Positions 32,947 through 41,670 of a stretch of DNA of 64,000 bases are shown piece by piece. Position 1 is the first letter of the stretch, and every line of letters starts with the position of its first letter. The notes beneath the pieces were generated by a model that did no database searches, was not told where the DNA came from, and saw only the letters and a list, made by a program, of their open reading frames with translations. Origin of the DNA: Sphingobacterium sp. CZ-UAM (lineage in GTDB: Bacteria > Bacteroidota > Bacteroidia > Sphingobacteriales > Sphingobacteriaceae); assembly GCF_002000245.1 (NCBI RefSeq), contig NZ_MTCM01000005.1:124001-188000 (forward strand), read 5' to 3'. Position numbers and translations under genes: made by a program.

Positions 32947-33234
32947 TGTGTATAAGATCTCATTATTGCATCTCAATTTTAACTTATCAACAAAAAAAAC
33001 CACTTATTAACATGCAAAATGTTAATAAGTGGAATACATTGATCATCACATGAACTGAATATGTGAATAACCCTACACTTACTAACATGTAAATGTGAAT
33101 AAAACAAGAAACACGATCATTAAAATAGTCTAAAATGTGTATAACTACAGGGTTATCCACACAGAAATGTTTATAACAACCAACAATGCGTTTACATACG
33201 AAAATTCGATGTGCAAAAATACACCGTATCCACA
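32947..33234. other. oriC: Cluster of DnaA boxes: probable chromosomal replication origin (oriC)
   Basis: In 288 bp of non-coding AT-rich DNA there are five sequences matching TTATNCACA on either strand: 32947-32955 (minus, TTATACACA), 33062-33070 (minus, TTATTCACA), 33094-33102 (minus, TTATTCACA), 33136-33144 (minus, TTATACACA), and 33153-33161 (plus, the perfect E. coli-type TTATCCACA). Four one-mismatch boxes are at 32984-32992, 33004-33012, 33168-33176 and 33226-33234. A 14-bp perfect inverted repeat is at 33000-33032. The region between Sua5 (ends 32851) and the SRPBCC gene (starts 33250) has no gene. The replication genes dciA and recF follow within 2.7 kb. dnaA itself is not in the window, as is often the case in this phylum. 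Origin activity is inferred from box density. Confidence 0.8.
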
Positions 33235-33249
33235 TCCCAATGTTGAAAG

Positions 33250-33684
33250 TTAATCCTTTTGTTCCACATATTGCTTTATCGCCTTATTGAAGAGTTCAAA
33301 ACCATGATTCGTTGTTAACAGCAACTTTTTGCAGAATGGGATCAATAAACCTGAAAACAACTCCCCTTGAATAAGTCTAACTTTTCCCTCCCCGACTTGT
33401 TCTAATATAAAATAATGTTCGCCATCAAAGATCCCTGGAATAAGCAATTCTCCTTTCCAGCGTAATTCTCGATTAGGATCAATGCACAAAAAGCGGGGAT
33501 TCATCTTTATTTTAAAGCCATCAGGATTTTCCAATATAACCGCACAACGCTTTCCTTCGATCGGTTGCCGTTCAAAATGCTTAATGGTCGGACTCCATAA
33601 TGGATAAGCCTTGAAATCCGTCAATACTTGCCATACTTGCTCGGCGCTTGCCTCAATCGTAATACTTGTCTCAATTTTTTTCAT
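33250..33684 (-). CDS. SRPBCC-fold (polyketide cyclase/START-like) protein
   Basis: 144 residues. IETSITIEASAEQVWQVLTDF followed by KAYPLWSPTIKHFE is the opening strand-helix of the SRPBCC fold, which holds hydrophobic ligands in a deep cavity. The C-terminal helix is LTTNHGFELFNKAIKQYVEQ. Similar proteins are annotated polyketide_cyc2; the ligand is not known. It is the gene adjacent to the DnaA-box cluster and is separated from the crp-like gene upstream by 246 bp (33685-33930) in which I see no convincing gene. Confidence 0.8.
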   Translation of the reverse strand: MKKIETSITIEASAEQVWQVLTDFKAYPLWSPTIKHFERQPIEGKRCAVILENPDGFKIKMNPRFLCIDPNRELRWKGELLIPGIFDGEHYFILEQVGEGKVRLIQGELFSGLLIPFCKKLLLTTNHGFELFNKAIKQYVEQKD

Positions 33685-33930
33685 TCTTTTAATAATTTAT
33701 ACCTCTGTATAATGGAACCAGCACGCTTCCCCAAATTTCTGGCGTCGGTTGCTATAAACCATAATGGATTCATTGGGTGGGCGATTACTCCAGAAAACTA
33801 TCGTATGCAGAGCATTTCAGATTGGACAGATTGTTGCACAAGTTCTAGCCCAATACAAAGCACATGCCCCACTTGTTAATGGAGATAAAACAAAACTAGG
33901 ATACAAAATGGAAACAGCTCTTGACTTTTA

Positions 33931-34494
33931 TCAAGAACTCATTTTTGCACGGATACGACTGAGAGTTTCGGGACTCATACCCAAGACGGAGGCAATGTAT
34001 TGAAGTGGTATTTGATAAAACAGAGACTTATATTGTTCAAAATATTGTTGATAACGTTCTTCTGCAGTCAAACAAATAAAATCAGAAATTCGTTGTTCCA
34101 TCGCTCCGAAACATTTTGCCAAAAATGCCTTCTCAAATTTATTCCATTCGACAACCTCGGATTCCATCTTTTGGTAATCTGATTTTGACAAACAATACAT
34201 ACGACAGTCACTGATACATTGAAAATTCCATTTGGAAGGAACATCAAAAATAAAAGATGCGAGATCGGTTACGAAATGATTGGCGGTACCAATCCACTGC
34301 GTAAATTCACCTTTTTTACTCCAGCCATATTGACGGATCAAACCAGATTCAATAACAAATAAATTGGAAGAGTAATCTCCTTCTTTGATGACATAGTCAC
34401 CCCGCTTGAATTCAACTTGTTCAAAATGAGCAAACAACTTTGACCGCGCAGCTTCAGGAAGAGGAAATAGGTTTTCAAACAATTGATTAAACAT
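33931..34494 (-). CDS. Crp/Fnr-family transcriptional regulator
   Basis: 187 residues: cyclic-nucleotide-binding beta-roll (about 10-120, with FKRGDYVIKEGDYSSNLFVIESG) and a C-terminal HTH (about 140-187, LQYIASVLGMSPETLSRIRAK). No cysteine cluster for an Fe-S centre is present, so it is not a true Fnr. The cAMP-binding-type Arg-Ser-Ala motif is also lacking, so its effector is unknown. In Bacteroidetes many such proteins act as small-molecule-independent or unknown regulators. It follows dciA with 15 bp spacing. Confidence 0.9.
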   Translation of the reverse strand: MFNQLFENLFPLPEAARSKLFAHFEQVEFKRGDYVIKEGDYSSNLFVIESGLIRQYGWSKKGEFTQWIGTANHFVTDLASFIFDVPSKWNFQCISDCRMYCLSKSDYQKMESEVVEWNKFEKAFLAKCFGAMEQRISDFICLTAEERYQQYFEQYKSLFYQIPLQYIASVLGMSPETLSRIRAKMSS

Positions 34495-34509
34495 ATCTAC
34501 ATGAGCAGA

Positions 34510-34839
34510 TTATAAAATCACGACTTCTTCGATGATGACATGCCCGACATACTCGTTTACCCTTCCGAGGATTTGCCGGCGCATTAATGCCAGTTCGTTT
34601 TTAATGACAGCCGACTCCACACGCACAAATAACTTTTTGTCACGTACATAAAGCTGCTGGGTACGATTGGCAATTGCTTTTCCGATCAATTGAGGCCATA
34701 CCGAAGCAATGGAGGTCTCATCAAATTTTCGACGCAGCTTGTAAGCTTCGAGCAGACGTTCTACCCCCTGCTTAATGGTCATATCATCGCTTGAGCGAAT
34801 AAATTCTAGGCTCTTTTTCGTTGGTTGCTTCTTATACAT
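34510..34839 (-). CDS. dciA: DciA-like protein (DUF721), putative replicative-helicase loader
   Basis: 109 residues of the DUF721/DciA family, which in many bacteria without DnaC loads the DnaB helicase at the origin. Visible: TSIASVWPQLIGKAIANRTQ with the conserved W and G of the KH-like domain, followed by VESAVIKNELALMRRQIL. It overlaps recF by 8 bp at 34832-34839 and sits about 1.3 kb from the DnaA-box cluster, which suits a role in replication initiation. Confidence 0.85.
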   Translation of the reverse strand: MYKKQPTKKSLEFIRSSDDMTIKQGVERLLEAYKLRRKFDETSIASVWPQLIGKAIANRTQQLYVRDKKLFVRVESAVIKNELALMRRQILGRVNEYVGHVIIEEVVIL

Positions 34840-35935
34840 TCACTTGTCCTCCTTCGATACCAAATATACGAACAGGGCGATTGATTTCGTCAAAGATTCG
34901 TTGAATTCTTTTTGAGTCCGTATCTGTTAGAAAAATTTGTCCAAAATCATCATCAGAAACCATCTGCATCAATTTATGCGTGCGACGATCGTCCAGTTTA
35001 TCAAAAATATCATCGAGGAGAAGTAAGGGTTTAAATCCTTTTTTCTGTTGCAAATAGGAATATTGGGCAAGTTTCAAAGCAATGAGAAATGATTTTTGTT
35101 GGCCTTGGGAACCAAACTTTTTCAGTGGCATTCCACCATGAATGGTAAATATCAGATCATCTTTATGAATTCCCTGACTGGTACGTTCCAGAATACGATC
35201 ACGCTCGAGGTTCTTTTCCAGAATATTCAAGAAAGAATCTAACATTAGCGGGGATTCATAGTGTAGCTGTACAGATTCGGCATCTTCGGTCAGAAATTGA
35301 TAATGGCGATCAAATTCGGGCTGAAACTCCGCCATAAATGATCTTCTCTTCTCAAAGATCATATTGCCAACTTCCTCCAGTTGAAAGTTAAGAATTTCAA
35401 TTACTCCCAAATCCAGGACATTCGTCTGGCGGGCCTGCTTCAACAGCGTATTTCGTTGTGTCAGGAACTTGTTATAGATAATTAAGGTATCAAGGTATTT
35501 ATTGTCCGTTTGTGAAATCACATTGTCCACAAATTTCCGGCGTTCCTCACTACCATCTGTAACGATAACACTATCATTTGGCGATATCATGACCAAAGGG
35601 AAAAGGCCAATATGGTCAGCCAATCTAGGGTAATCTTTTTTATTCTTTTTAAACTGCTTTTTTTGGTTCTTTTTTAAACTGCAGGAAATAACATCACTAT
35701 TGGAGTCTTTATCAAATTCTCCCTGCACCATAAACCAATCATAACCAGATTTGATATGTTGTGAATCAATGGGGTTAAAATAGCTCTTACAAAGCGACAA
35801 GTAGTGGATCGCGTCTAATAAATTGGTTTTCCCAACACCATTATTTCCTGTAAAAGCGTTTACTTCAGGTAGGAATTCCAAAGAAGATTCCGAGTAATTC
35901 TTGAAATTTAGAACAGAAAGTTGCTTCAGCCACAT
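34832..35935 (-). CDS. recF: DNA replication and repair protein RecF
   Basis: 367-residue SMC-like ATPase that binds single-strand gaps and helps load RecA through RecOR. Walker A GNNGVGKTNLLDAIHYL (30-46), signature-like GSQGQQKSFLIALKLAQ and Walker B LLLLDDIFDKLD are visible. The N-terminal KQLSVLNFKNYSES is the usual beta-strand start. ATG 35935 is preceded by an exact TATCTTTG box that ends 5 nt before it, which supports this start. It overlaps dciA. Confidence 0.96.
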   Translation of the reverse strand: MWLKQLSVLNFKNYSESSLEFLPEVNAFTGNNGVGKTNLLDAIHYLSLCKSYFNPIDSQHIKSGYDWFMVQGEFDKDSNSDVISCSLKKNQKKQFKKNKKDYPRLADHIGLFPLVMISPNDSVIVTDGSEERRKFVDNVISQTDNKYLDTLIIYNKFLTQRNTLLKQARQTNVLDLGVIEILNFQLEEVGNMIFEKRRSFMAEFQPEFDRHYQFLTEDAESVQLHYESPLMLDSFLNILEKNLERDRILERTSQGIHKDDLIFTIHGGMPLKKFGSQGQQKSFLIALKLAQYSYLQQKKGFKPLLLLDDIFDKLDDRRTHKLMQMVSDDDFGQIFLTDTDSKRIQRIFDEINRPVRIFGIEGGQVNV

Positions 35936-35940
35936 AGCTA

Positions 35941-35948
35941 CAAAGATA
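35941..35948 (-). promoter_or_regulatory. -7 promoter box of recF, near-leaderless
   Basis: Minus-strand TATCTTTG ends 5 nt before ATG 35935. Exact consensus; the -33 element is not obvious. Confidence 0.6.
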
Positions 35949-35969
35949 CGCTATTTGGACGGCTAAAAA

Positions 35970-36290
35970 TTATTTTATTTCCTCAAAATCGACAAACTCA
36001 CCCGCTGTTTCTGTTCCCTTACGCTCGGGTGTTTCCTTCGGTGGAATATAATCAACTTTGATTTTACCTTCAGGTTGTGATCTTTTACTCTCTTGCTGCC
36101 CTTGACCGGTAAATTCGTAATAGAAAGTACCACCCTGTCCTTGACTACTATATGCTCCACCCTGTTCCTGCGCTTTCTTCATCAGCTTTTCAGCTGCTTT
36201 ACGCATTGCAAATGGTAAAAATAATTTGAATAAGAATCTTACTACAAAGTAAACAGCGAATGTAATAAGTATAAATTTTAAAAATGCCAT
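35970..36290 (-). CDS. DUF4834 family protein
   Basis: 106 residues. A hydrophobic N-terminal segment (3-26) is followed by a short basic helix (MRKAAEKLMKKAQEQ) and a disordered Gly/Gln-rich then acidic tail. The layout matches the DUF4834 family of Bacteroidetes, whose role is unknown. The protein is probably anchored with the tail in the cytoplasm. It lies 34 bp upstream of recF on the same strand and follows the membrane protein at 36379-36873. Confidence 0.75.
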   Translation of the reverse strand: MAFLKFILITFAVYFVVRFLFKLFLPFAMRKAAEKLMKKAQEQGGAYSSQGQGGTFYYEFTGQGQQESKRSQPEGKIKVDYIPPKETPERKGTETAGEFVDFEEIK

Positions 36291-36378
36291 AGTTAATTCG
36301 TTGCTATTTTCTCAAATTTAACCAATAAGTCGATAAACTGTTGTCTGTAAATTGTCAGATAAGAAATATTAACAAATT

Positions 36379-36873
36379 TTAAGACTTTCCCAATTTCCCT
36401 TTTGTCTCCATGATCGTGCGGTACAACTCTTCTTGTCTTTGGGTGCCCAGCACATAAGTCAATCCATCTTTATCGGTTAGGTATACCGCGTTTTTTCCTC
36501 CCGCAAAAAACTTAATCTTTCCTTTTGTATGTAGGTTATAAACAGGGTTGTTAAAAAAGAATGTACTATAAGGAGCCTTTTCAACCTTGGAAATGGAACC
36601 TAGATCTATTTTCACAACACGTGTAGACCAAAGACCACTGATCAGGACATGATCCTGAAATACCTCAATACGAAACAGGACCATATACATCATGATAATA
36701 GATGTAATAATAATCCCAACTCCGACGATAAAAAACAATTGACTTGAGATCAAGTGATCAAGGTTGAGATAAAATGCCGTAAAGCAGAATAGTACAAGCA
36801 CCAAACGCACACTTATCCAAACACGGTCACGTCCTAAATATTGATTTTCCGAATAGAGTACACCTTCTTTCAT
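36379..36873 (-). CDS. Small membrane protein with PH-like domain (hypothetical)
   Basis: 164 residues, two predicted membrane spans (about 20-37 and 43-67), then a cytoplasmic beta-rich domain (FRIEVFQDHVLISGLWSTRV, VYNLHTKGKIKFFAGG) that looks like the bacterial PH (YdbS/YdbT-like) fold. It begins 32 bp downstream of the tilS stop, on the same strand. No function can be assigned. Confidence 0.65.
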   Translation of the reverse strand: MKEGVLYSENQYLGRDRVWISVRLVLVLFCFTAFYLNLDHLISSQLFFIVGVGIIITSIIMMYMVLFRIEVFQDHVLISGLWSTRVVKIDLGSISKVEKAPYSTFFFNNPVYNLHTKGKIKFFAGGKNAVYLTDKDGLTYVLGTQRQEELYRTIMETKGKLGKS

Positions 36874-36905
36874 TTTTTTTAGTATTGAGATAGTAGACTT
36901 ACGCC

Positions 36906-38237
36906 TTAATCGCTTTTACAGACTAAAGTAAGGACTTTTTTTGTATTGGCGGTAATCTTATACCGATTATCCATACGATAATTGGCTAACCACAATATAT
37001 CGCCATTTCCATTGACTACAATAGGAATATTTTCCTTTTCGAATAAACTGATTTTTTTATTGATGAAAAAATCACTTAACTTTTTTCTACCTTCCATGCC
37101 CAATGGATAAAAGCTATCCCCGATTTTCCAGGAGCGAATCGTTAATGGAAAAACAAGAAGGTCGTAATCGAGCCTCGCTATCTCTTTGTTGTTCGTGATA
37201 ACAAGCTCAGTAGATGCACCTATATGGAAACAATACTGCTTCCATTCCACAGTTGATGTTTCTGAAGTGATAATCGCTTCATCCGAAGATATAAATTCCT
37301 TTTCTTTGATAAAAAGTTCATCTCTATCCAAAAGCATATGATAACAATCCGATTGAAAAATACGACCAGATTCCCTGCTCCAGGCCTGTTGTAAATCACT
37401 TAACACTGCTTTTGAAAAATTAAAACTGGAGAACAATTCGTATAACAAGGGTAAATTATTCAGATATTCCTCCAGATCCTCCTTACGCACAACCCAACCA
37501 TCACCGGTTGTCCGAAAAAGCCTGTTCCGAATTGGCTCGACAAATTGTTGTAACAAGTGATAGGATTCCTTAAAGTGTGTAATATTCTGTTCAAAAATTT
37601 GTTCAAAATCAGGTTGCAGCTTTTTGAAATGAGGAATAATATCTATCCTGATCTTATTACGCGCATACTTTGTTGAAAAGTTGGATTGATCATCCCGATA
37701 GGCAATAGCATATTCCCTGACGTAATATTCTATTTCACTAGCTTTGAGAAATAAAAGCGGTCGAATAATACGATCGCGTATAGGCAAGATGCCCTGGAGC
37801 CCCTGTAAACCAGTTCCACGTGAAAGATTAAGCAAAACCGTTTCAATATGATCATTGAGGTGTTGGGCCACCGCTATTCGGTCAAACTGAAGTTCCGCCC
37901 GGAGTTCTTCAAACCAAGTATAACGGAGTTCGCGTGCTGCCATCTGAATGGACATTTGGTTTTCCTTGGCATAAGTTAGCGTATCGAACTGATTGACAAA
38001 AATTGGAATTCCATTATCTGTTGCAAACTTTCTTACCAAAGCCTCATCCAGTTCGGAATCCTTACCACGCAATTGAAAATTACAGTGTGCAATAGCGATC
38101 TGATACCCCGCTTTTGCAAATAAATGTGCCATCAACATCGAATCTTTCCCACCACTTACTGTAAGCAATATTTTATCATGAGGCATCATTAAATGCTCCT
38201 TTTCAATATATCCCTTTAATCTTTCCAGCACATTCAT
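36906..38237 (-). CDS. tilS: tRNA(Ile)-lysidine synthetase
   Basis: 443 residues. Converts the wobble cytidine of the AUA-reading tRNA-Ile to lysidine, an essential step. The PP-loop signature SGGKDS (28-33) is present in LTVSGGKDSMLMAHLF, and the nucleotide-binding and lysine sites follow (RGKDSELDEALVRKFA, RNKIRIDIIP). The C-terminal TilS domain (SWKIGDSFYPLGMEGRKKLSD) is recognised. A -7 box TAACTTTG ends 4 nt before the ATG at 38237. Its promoter region is shared with the divergent ostA-like gene. Confidence 0.95.
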   Translation of the reverse strand: MNVLERLKGYIEKEHLMMPHDKILLTVSGGKDSMLMAHLFAKAGYQIAIAHCNFQLRGKDSELDEALVRKFATDNGIPIFVNQFDTLTYAKENQMSIQMAARELRYTWFEELRAELQFDRIAVAQHLNDHIETVLLNLSRGTGLQGLQGILPIRDRIIRPLLFLKASEIEYYVREYAIAYRDDQSNFSTKYARNKIRIDIIPHFKKLQPDFEQIFEQNITHFKESYHLLQQFVEPIRNRLFRTTGDGWVVRKEDLEEYLNNLPLLYELFSSFNFSKAVLSDLQQAWSRESGRIFQSDCYHMLLDRDELFIKEKEFISSDEAIITSETSTVEWKQYCFHIGASTELVITNNKEIARLDYDLLVFPLTIRSWKIGDSFYPLGMEGRKKLSDFFINKKISLFEKENIPIVVNGNGDILWLANYRMDNRYKITANTKKVLTLVCKSD

Positions 38238-38241
38238 ATAA

Positions 38242-38249
38242 CAAAGTTA
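38242..38249 (-). promoter_or_regulatory. -7 promoter box of tilS, near-leaderless
   Basis: Minus-strand TAACTTTG, exact consensus, 4 nt before the ATG. Confidence 0.6.
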
Positions 38250-38323
38250 CGGTATATTTTGGCTGAATGATAAATTCACATCTTAAAATTTGTGAAATCC
38301 AATAAAGTAGCAATTAAAATCCA

Positions 38324-38331
38324 TATTTTTG
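38324..38331 (+). promoter_or_regulatory. -7 promoter box of the OstA-like gene, near-leaderless
   Basis: TATTTTTG followed by CCTTT and then GTG at 38337. Using this box forces the gene start to the GTG. Confidence 0.65.
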
Positions 38332-38336
38332 CCTTT

Positions 38337-40715
38337 GTGAGACAATACATTTTTACCCTGATTGTATTAATTTTAACTGGCTTGACGGTCCAAGCGCAGA
38401 AACAGGACGAATTAAAGTTACTTTCTTCGTCGCATATTATTACCGGAAAGAATGGTAACGTGGTTTTTTACCGTCCAGTTTATGAACACGTTGGTTCGAC
38501 ACTATCGTCTGACAGTGGGTATTTACATAATGACAAATTGGGCAGACAATTCTTCGAAGCCTATGGAAATGTGATCATCACCCAACCCGATGGTACACAG
38601 ATATTTTCCAACAAACTACATTATGAAGCGGCGATGCAGTTGGCCACATTGACTGGAGCTGTTCGTATGGTCAGTACTAGCGGATCAATATTGACTACCG
38701 ATCACCTGGTTTATAACATGCGCAGTAAAATTGGAAATTACTACAGTGGCGGACGTATTCTCTCTGGAAGTGACACGATTACCAGCCAACGGGCTACCTA
38801 TTTCGAAAACACCGGCGAATCTTATTTTAACCAAAAGGTAGTTGTCCGCTCAACCAACGTAAAGGTCTACACCGACTCCATGAAATACAATGCCAACACC
38901 CGTATAACAGACTTCTATGGTCCTACAAATATGAAGGGGAACAAAGGCGAAAATCTATATACCGAGAAAGGCCGGTATCATATGGCGACTGGTCAGGCCT
39001 ACTTTTCGAAAAAAAATCTATACACAGAAGGCACTAAATTCCTCAAGGGGGATAGTCTTTTCTATGATAGACAAGTTGGAATCGGTAAAGCCGTGAAAAA
39101 TGTTGTCTTTGTAGACACACTGGACAAATTCTACGCTTATGGTGGATATGGACTCTATAACGGAAGAAATGAATCCATCACCATGACCGATAAACCTCTG
39201 GTTGTCTCTGTCGTTAAGAAAGATTCGACAAAAAAAGATTCTGTCTCCTCATTCTCCCCTGTGCAGAAAAAATCTGAAAAGGAGCTAAAAAAAGAAGCGA
39301 AGGAATTAAAGAAAGCTGAGAAAGAGGAACAGAAAGACAACGGGAAAAGCAGCAAAACAGAGGTTGTTACTGATAATAAACAGAAAAAAGACATAACAGA
39401 AAATAAAAATATCCTCAGCAAGGATGAGAAATTGAAGGAAAATTCCGAAATGGATTCTGTGTTTATGACAGCTGATACCCTATTCTCACAGATGATCTTC
39501 CGACGCGATTATATTGCACGAGATTTTAAATTAAACCGTGAAGGAGGAGCCATCGAAGAAGACAATGAGGTTGATTATGGCGATAAAGATTCCATATCTT
39601 CAGATCTTGACTCAACCAATACCCTACAACAAGCAGCAGATAGTCTACAAAAAGGCATAGATAGCCTGCATAAAAATGAAATCAAGAAACCGATCGTTGG
39701 CAAAGAGGTCAAAAAAATAACCGATTCAGTTACGAGCAACAAGCAAAATACGCCGAAAAAACAACCGGTAATCGTTGGCGATCAAAATCGCATAGAAATT
39801 GAGAAAAACCTGAAAGCGGATAGCGTATTACGTAAAAAAGCGATTATACCGAAGGGTGGGGAATCGGATAAGATAATGGGGGCTGCATTGAAAAATGCAC
39901 AAGAAGGGAAGCGAGATTCGCTGCCTCAAGATACGGCTAAAACGAGGATCCTAAAAGCCTACTATAATGCACGATTATTTAAATCCGATTTACAGGCTGT
40001 TGCGGATTCGATGTATTATGGTATGCAGGATTCGATGTTTAGGTTGATGGGAAAACCGATGATGTGGGCCGAGAATTCACAGATATCAGGAGACACAATA
40101 TTCTTACAAGTGAAAAATCAGAAACTGGATAACTCCTTGTTGGTCGGAAATGCATTTATGGTTAATGCTACAAGCGACTCATTAAAGTTCAATCAGATTA
40201 AGGGTCGAAAGATCACCAGTTTCTTTAGCAATAACCGCATGGAACGCCTCTTTGTCGATGGAAATGCTGAAAACATTTTCTATAACATAGATGAGAAAAC
40301 GAATATAGCGACGGAGCTCGTTCATGACCGGAGTAGCCGGTTTAAAATTCTGATGGAAGACAATAAGCTCAAAGAATACGTTTCCATCAGAAAAGTCGAT
40401 GGAAAGGTCTATCCTATTGCAGAGGTTACGGCAGACAAAGAATTTTTACCCAACTTTACTTGGCGCCCTGAAGACCGTCCTAAATCAAAAGCGGATTTAT
40501 TAAATAGAAAACGTGATCTTTCAAAGTCATCTTTCACCGCTCCGACTGAGAAGGAGACCGAAGAAAATGGAAAAATGAAATCCAAACCTAAAAATGAAAA
40601 ACAGGTTCAGGAAAAGAAAGTAGAAGACACAAAAACTATTAAACAGGATTCAACGAATATAAAAACCTCGACACCATCGTCAAAAGATAGTACCCAAACG
40701 TCCAAAAAGAAATAA
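38337..40715 (+). CDS. OstA/LptA-like periplasmic LPS-transport protein with a lysine-rich insertion
   Basis: 792 residues from GTG 38337. This start gives a clean signal peptide (MRQYIFTLIVLILTGLTVQA), whereas the longer frame from GTG 38292 puts 15 unneeded residues in front and contains the promoter. The N-terminal half (to about residue 290) is a run of short beta-strand repeats (YGNVIITQPDGTQIFSNKLH, VYTDSMKYNANTRITDFYG), the OstA/LptA/LptD-N jellyroll. A lysine/glutamate-rich low-complexity stretch (about 295-375) and a further charged region precede a second OstA-like block (about 580-690), and the protein ends in another K/T-rich tail. Likely part of the periplasmic LPS bridge. It is divergent from tilS. 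Confidence 0.85.
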   Translation: MRQYIFTLIVLILTGLTVQAQKQDELKLLSSSHIITGKNGNVVFYRPVYEHVGSTLSSDSGYLHNDKLGRQFFEAYGNVIITQPDGTQIFSNKLHYEAAMQLATLTGAVRMVSTSGSILTTDHLVYNMRSKIGNYYSGGRILSGSDTITSQRATYFENTGESYFNQKVVVRSTNVKVYTDSMKYNANTRITDFYGPTNMKGNKGENLYTEKGRYHMATGQAYFSKKNLYTEGTKFLKGDSLFYDRQVGIGKAVKNVVFVDTLDKFYAYGGYGLYNGRNESITMTDKPLVVSVVKKDSTKKDSVSSFSPVQKKSEKELKKEAKELKKAEKEEQKDNGKSSKTEVVTDNKQKKDITENKNILSKDEKLKENSEMDSVFMTADTLFSQMIFRRDYIARDFKLNREGGAIEEDNEVDYGDKDSISSDLDSTNTLQQAADSLQKGIDSLHKNEIKKPIVGKEVKKITDSVTSNKQNTPKKQPVIVGDQNRIEIEKNLKADSVLRKKAIIPKGGESDKIMGAALKNAQEGKRDSLPQDTAKTRILKAYYNARLFKSDLQAVADSMYYGMQDSMFRLMGKPMMWAENSQISGDTIFLQVKNQKLDNSLLVGNAFMVNATSDSLKFNQIKGRKITSFFSNNRMERLFVDGNAENIFYNIDEKTNIATELVHDRSSRFKILMEDNKLKEYVSIRKVDGKVYPIAEVTADKEFLPNFTWRPEDRPKSKADLLNRKRDLSKSSFTAPTEKETEENGKMKSKPKNEKQVQEKKVEDTKTIKQDSTNIKTSTPSSKDSTQTSKKK

Positions 40716-40826
40716 AATAGTCCACATACAGGATAAAACCTTCATGTTCTTATAAGCACCAACAGCTATGATAATCACGTGAAGGTTCTTTCTGACCGGT
40801 ATAAAACAGACATTTTCAGAAAAAAA

Positions 40827-40862
40827 CAAGCGGGACAAAATGGATTTTTGCCCCGCTTGTTT
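40827..40862. terminator. Bidirectional terminator between the OstA-like gene and rdgB
   Basis: ACAAGCGGG(A)CAAAA pairs with TTTTG(C)CCCGCTTGT with one A-C mismatch and a 5-nt loop; A-rich to the left, T-rich to the right. Converging genes lie on each side. Confidence 0.8.
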
Positions 40863-40905
40863 CCATTGCCAACAAAAAGTTTATTGATTAAAATACATCC
40901 CAATA

Positions 40906-41481
40906 TTATTTTGTTTTTAAATAATCAGCCAGTTTGCCAACGGCAATCGCCCGATGGCTGATTGCATTTTTTTCTTCGGCACTCATCTCCGCGAAAGTTT
41001 TGTCATGACCATCCGGAATAAAGATGGGATCGTAACCAAATCCATCTATTCCCCTACGTTCTTTAATGATCTGGCCTTCAATACTCCCCTCAAAAAAGTG
41101 TTGCTGTTCATTCAGGTATAACGAAATAACTGTTTTAAATCGCGCGGTTCGGTTAGCATGGTCTCCCATTCTTTCCAAGACAAGATCAATATTTTTTTCC
41201 ATATCCCTTGAACCCGAGTACCGCGCCGAATAAACTCCTGGTTCGCCATTTAGCGCGTCTATTTCCAGCCCCGAATCATCACCAAAACAATAAAGACCAT
41301 ATTTGTTTACCAAATAGTCTGTTTTTTGCTTGGCATTTTCTTCAAAGGTCACCCCAGTTTCTGGAATATCATCCTGACAATCGATATCGTTCAAACTTTT
41401 AATAACAAAAGCCTCTCCCACTATTGCCTGGACTTCCTCCAATTTATGGGCATTATTTGTTGCGAATACAAGTTCTAGCAT
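40906..41481 (-). CDS. rdgB: Non-canonical purine NTP pyrophosphatase, RdgB/HAM1 family
   Basis: 191-residue cytoplasmic enzyme that hydrolyses dITP and XTP to protect DNA and RNA. Opening FATNNAHKLEEVQAI is the substrate-binding motif. DDSGLEIDALNGEPGVYSAR, GFGYDPIFIPDGHDKTFAEM and the C-terminal SHRAIAVGKL are characteristic. Length fits. It is followed on the same strand by the OstA-like gene's terminator, and upstream by a 189-bp gap with nothing recognisable apart from short CAATTGG inverted repeats. Confidence 0.96.
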   Translation of the reverse strand: MLELVFATNNAHKLEEVQAIVGEAFVIKSLNDIDCQDDIPETGVTFEENAKQKTDYLVNKYGLYCFGDDSGLEIDALNGEPGVYSARYSGSRDMEKNIDLVLERMGDHANRTARFKTVISLYLNEQQHFFEGSIEGQIIKERRGIDGFGYDPIFIPDGHDKTFAEMSAEEKNAISHRAIAVGKLADYLKTK

Positions 41482-41670
41482 CTTCTTTAAATTAAAATTT
41501 CATCTGTTGTTTCTTACCAGCTATCAAAAAGACCTGATCAATTGGATAAAGGTTTTAGCCAATTGGGGCCATCAAGCATTAATCTATTTATTATTATGGT
41601 GGCCTATTCCTATTCGTTTGCCGAATTGCAGTCTCTTAAATCCCGAATGTATAACATGAGATCCAGGAAT

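Noticed and set aside
33628..34003. Open frames (83 and 79 codons) on the plus strand between the SRPBCC and crp-like genes
   Set aside because: They overlap real minus-strand genes at one or both ends, have no promoter, signal or recognisable domain, and the gap itself is only 246 bp.
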